This document shows positions 63,230 through 64,000 of a stretch of DNA of 64,000 nucleotides, piece after piece (the first letter of the stretch is position 1; each line of letters opens with the position of its first letter). Location of the stretch: assembly GCF_002742645.2 (NCBI RefSeq), contig NZ_CP033875.1, positions 2,830,001-2,894,000 on the forward strand, written 5' to 3'. Below the pieces are notes generated by a model. It saw nothing but the letters and a program-made list of their open reading frames with translations. It was not told where the DNA came from and did no database searches. The translations under genes and the position numbers were made by a program. Source of the DNA: Caulobacter sp. FWC26. Its GTDB lineage: Bacteria > Pseudomonadota > Alphaproteobacteria > Caulobacterales > Caulobacteraceae.

Positions 63230-64000
63230 ATGAACAAGCTCATCGGCGCGGTCGCCACCGTCGCTCTGCTCGCCGTCGCCGACCAAGCCCACGCGGCGCG
63301 CGACTACGTCTGGGCCGCCGGCTCCTCGACCGTCTTCCCGTTCTCGACGCGCGTCGCCGAGAACTACGCCAAGAAGACCGGCAAGAAGTCGCCCAAGATC
63401 GAAGCCCTGGGCACGGGCGGCGGCATCAAGATGTTCTGCGGCGGCGCCGGCGAGAAGTTCCCGGACATCGCCAACGCCTCACGCCCGATGAAGAAGTCCG
63501 AGTTCCTCGCCTGCCAGAAGGCCGGCGTGAAGGACATCGTCGAAATCAAGATCGGCTTCGACGGCATCGTCGTCGCGTCGAACAAGAAGGGCCCGGACTT
63601 CAACTTCAAGCTCGAGCAGTTGTATCTGGGCCTGGCCGACCAGACCCTGCGCGGTGGCCAGCTGGTGAAGCAGCCCTACAAGACCTGGAGCGAAGTCGGC
63701 CCCGGTCTGCCCAACGCCCGCATCCTGGCCTACGGCCCGCCGCCCACCTCGGGCACGCGCGACGCCTGGATCGAGCTGGCCATCGAAGGCGGCGCGGCCA
63801 AGCTGCCGACCCTGGCCAAGATGAAGACCGCCGACGAGAAGAAGTTCAAGGCCACCGTGTCGCCGATGCGCACCGACGGCGGCTGGGTCGATGCGGGCGA
63901 GAACGACAACGCCATCGTCGGCACCATCGAAAAGACCCCGAACGCCCTGGGCGTCTTCGGCTACTCGTTCCTCGAAGAGAACGGTTCGCGGATCAAGGGC
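63230..64000 (+). CDS. pstS: phosphate ABC transporter substrate-binding protein PstS (5' part)
   Basis: 257 codons present, running off the window. ATG 63230 with AGGA upstream; signal peptide KLIGAVATVALLAVADQAHA. The phosphate-binding elements AAGSSTVFPFSTRVAENY, ANASRPMKKSEF, FDGIVVAS and PPTSGTRDAWIEL are typical of the PstS/SphX group. It captures periplasmic phosphate for the PstCAB importer, presumably encoded to the right. A PHO-box-like sequence precedes it. Confidence 0.93.
   Translation, partial: MNKLIGAVATVALLAVADQAHAARDYVWAAGSSTVFPFSTRVAENYAKKTGKKSPKIEALGTGGGIKMFCGGAGEKFPDIANASRPMKKSEFLACQKAGVKDIVEIKIGFDGIVVASNKKGPDFNFKLEQLYLGLADQTLRGGQLVKQPYKTWSEVGPGLPNARILAYGPPPTSGTRDAWIELAIEGGAAKLPTLAKMKTADEKKFKATVSPMRTDGGWVDAGENDNAIVGTIEKTPNALGVFGYSFLEENGSRIKG

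Noticed and set aside
1..64000. Phage, insertion sequence, CRISPR, toxin-antitoxin or defence system
   Set aside because: No transposase, integrase, repeat array, nuclease-helicase or toxin pair was recognised on either strand.

Overview
The window is 64 kb of GC-rich, densely packed chromosome from an alphaproteobacterium. It is most likely a Caulobacter or close relative. Reasons are the mannonate dehydratase, whose sequence I recognise as the Caulobacter/Novosphingobium ManD type; four TonB-dependent receptors paired with glycoside hydrolases or transporters; promoters that fit the Caulobacter housekeeping pattern (TTGAC-like -35, GCTAnAwC-like -10); and a class A PBP next to pstS. No mobile element, CRISPR array, tRNA or rRNA gene was seen.

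Region 1 (1-15.1 kb) is a GlcNAc/mannose glycan locus. Leftward it carries a fused PTS protein (EIIA-HPr-EI, NagF type), an EIIC-EIIB-EIIB permease (NagE type), a TonB receptor and a truncated GH89 alpha-N-acetylglucosaminidase. Rightward it carries a GntR/UTRA regulator, glucosamine-6-P deaminase (SIS type), nagA, a GH92 alpha-mannosidase and mannonate dehydratase (manD). The set would take up a GlcNAc- and mannose-bearing glycan, trim it outside the cytoplasm and feed fructose-6-P to glycolysis. A TGGC-N3-GCCA operator is shared by the nag divergent promoter and the manD promoter. A serine hydrolase follows.

Region 2 (16.7-26.4 kb) is a leftward beta-glucoside locus: LacI regulator, TonB receptor, two GH3 enzymes, a type-B carboxylesterase broken by a one-base frameshift, and a coupled 70-aa HTH protein. 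Region 3 (26.8-34.6 kb) holds a soluble chemoreceptor with a globin-like sensor and a cluster of two Tat-type enzymes (alpha/beta hydrolase, YtcJ-like amidohydrolase) with YcaC, XapX, DoxX and DUF1275 proteins plus an AraC regulator.

Region 4 (34.9-40.1 kb) has a FixJ-type regulator, a lone receiver and a 1,372-aa AAA-ATPase/histidine kinase. Region 5 (40.5-46.1 kb) is an aromatic meta-cleavage operon (extradiol dioxygenase, FAH hydrolase, FAD hydroxylase, acyl-CoA ligase) under a divergent TetR with two visible operators. Region 6 (46.2-53.9 kb) is a sucrose locus resembling the Xanthomonas sux locus: LacI, TonB receptor, amylosucrase, fructokinase, MFS transporter, with two identical LacI operators.

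Region 7 (53.9-59.7 kb) is an ABC transporter with two paralogous permeases, divergent from a siderophore-type TonB receptor and sharing one promoter hub; its function is unknown and it is the least described system here. Region 8 (59.7-64 kb) has an SDR, a strong candidate small RNA, a class A PBP and the start of pstS. In three loci the receptor gene is separated from the next enzyme gene by terminator-like hairpins, suggesting high receptor and low enzyme expression from one promoter.
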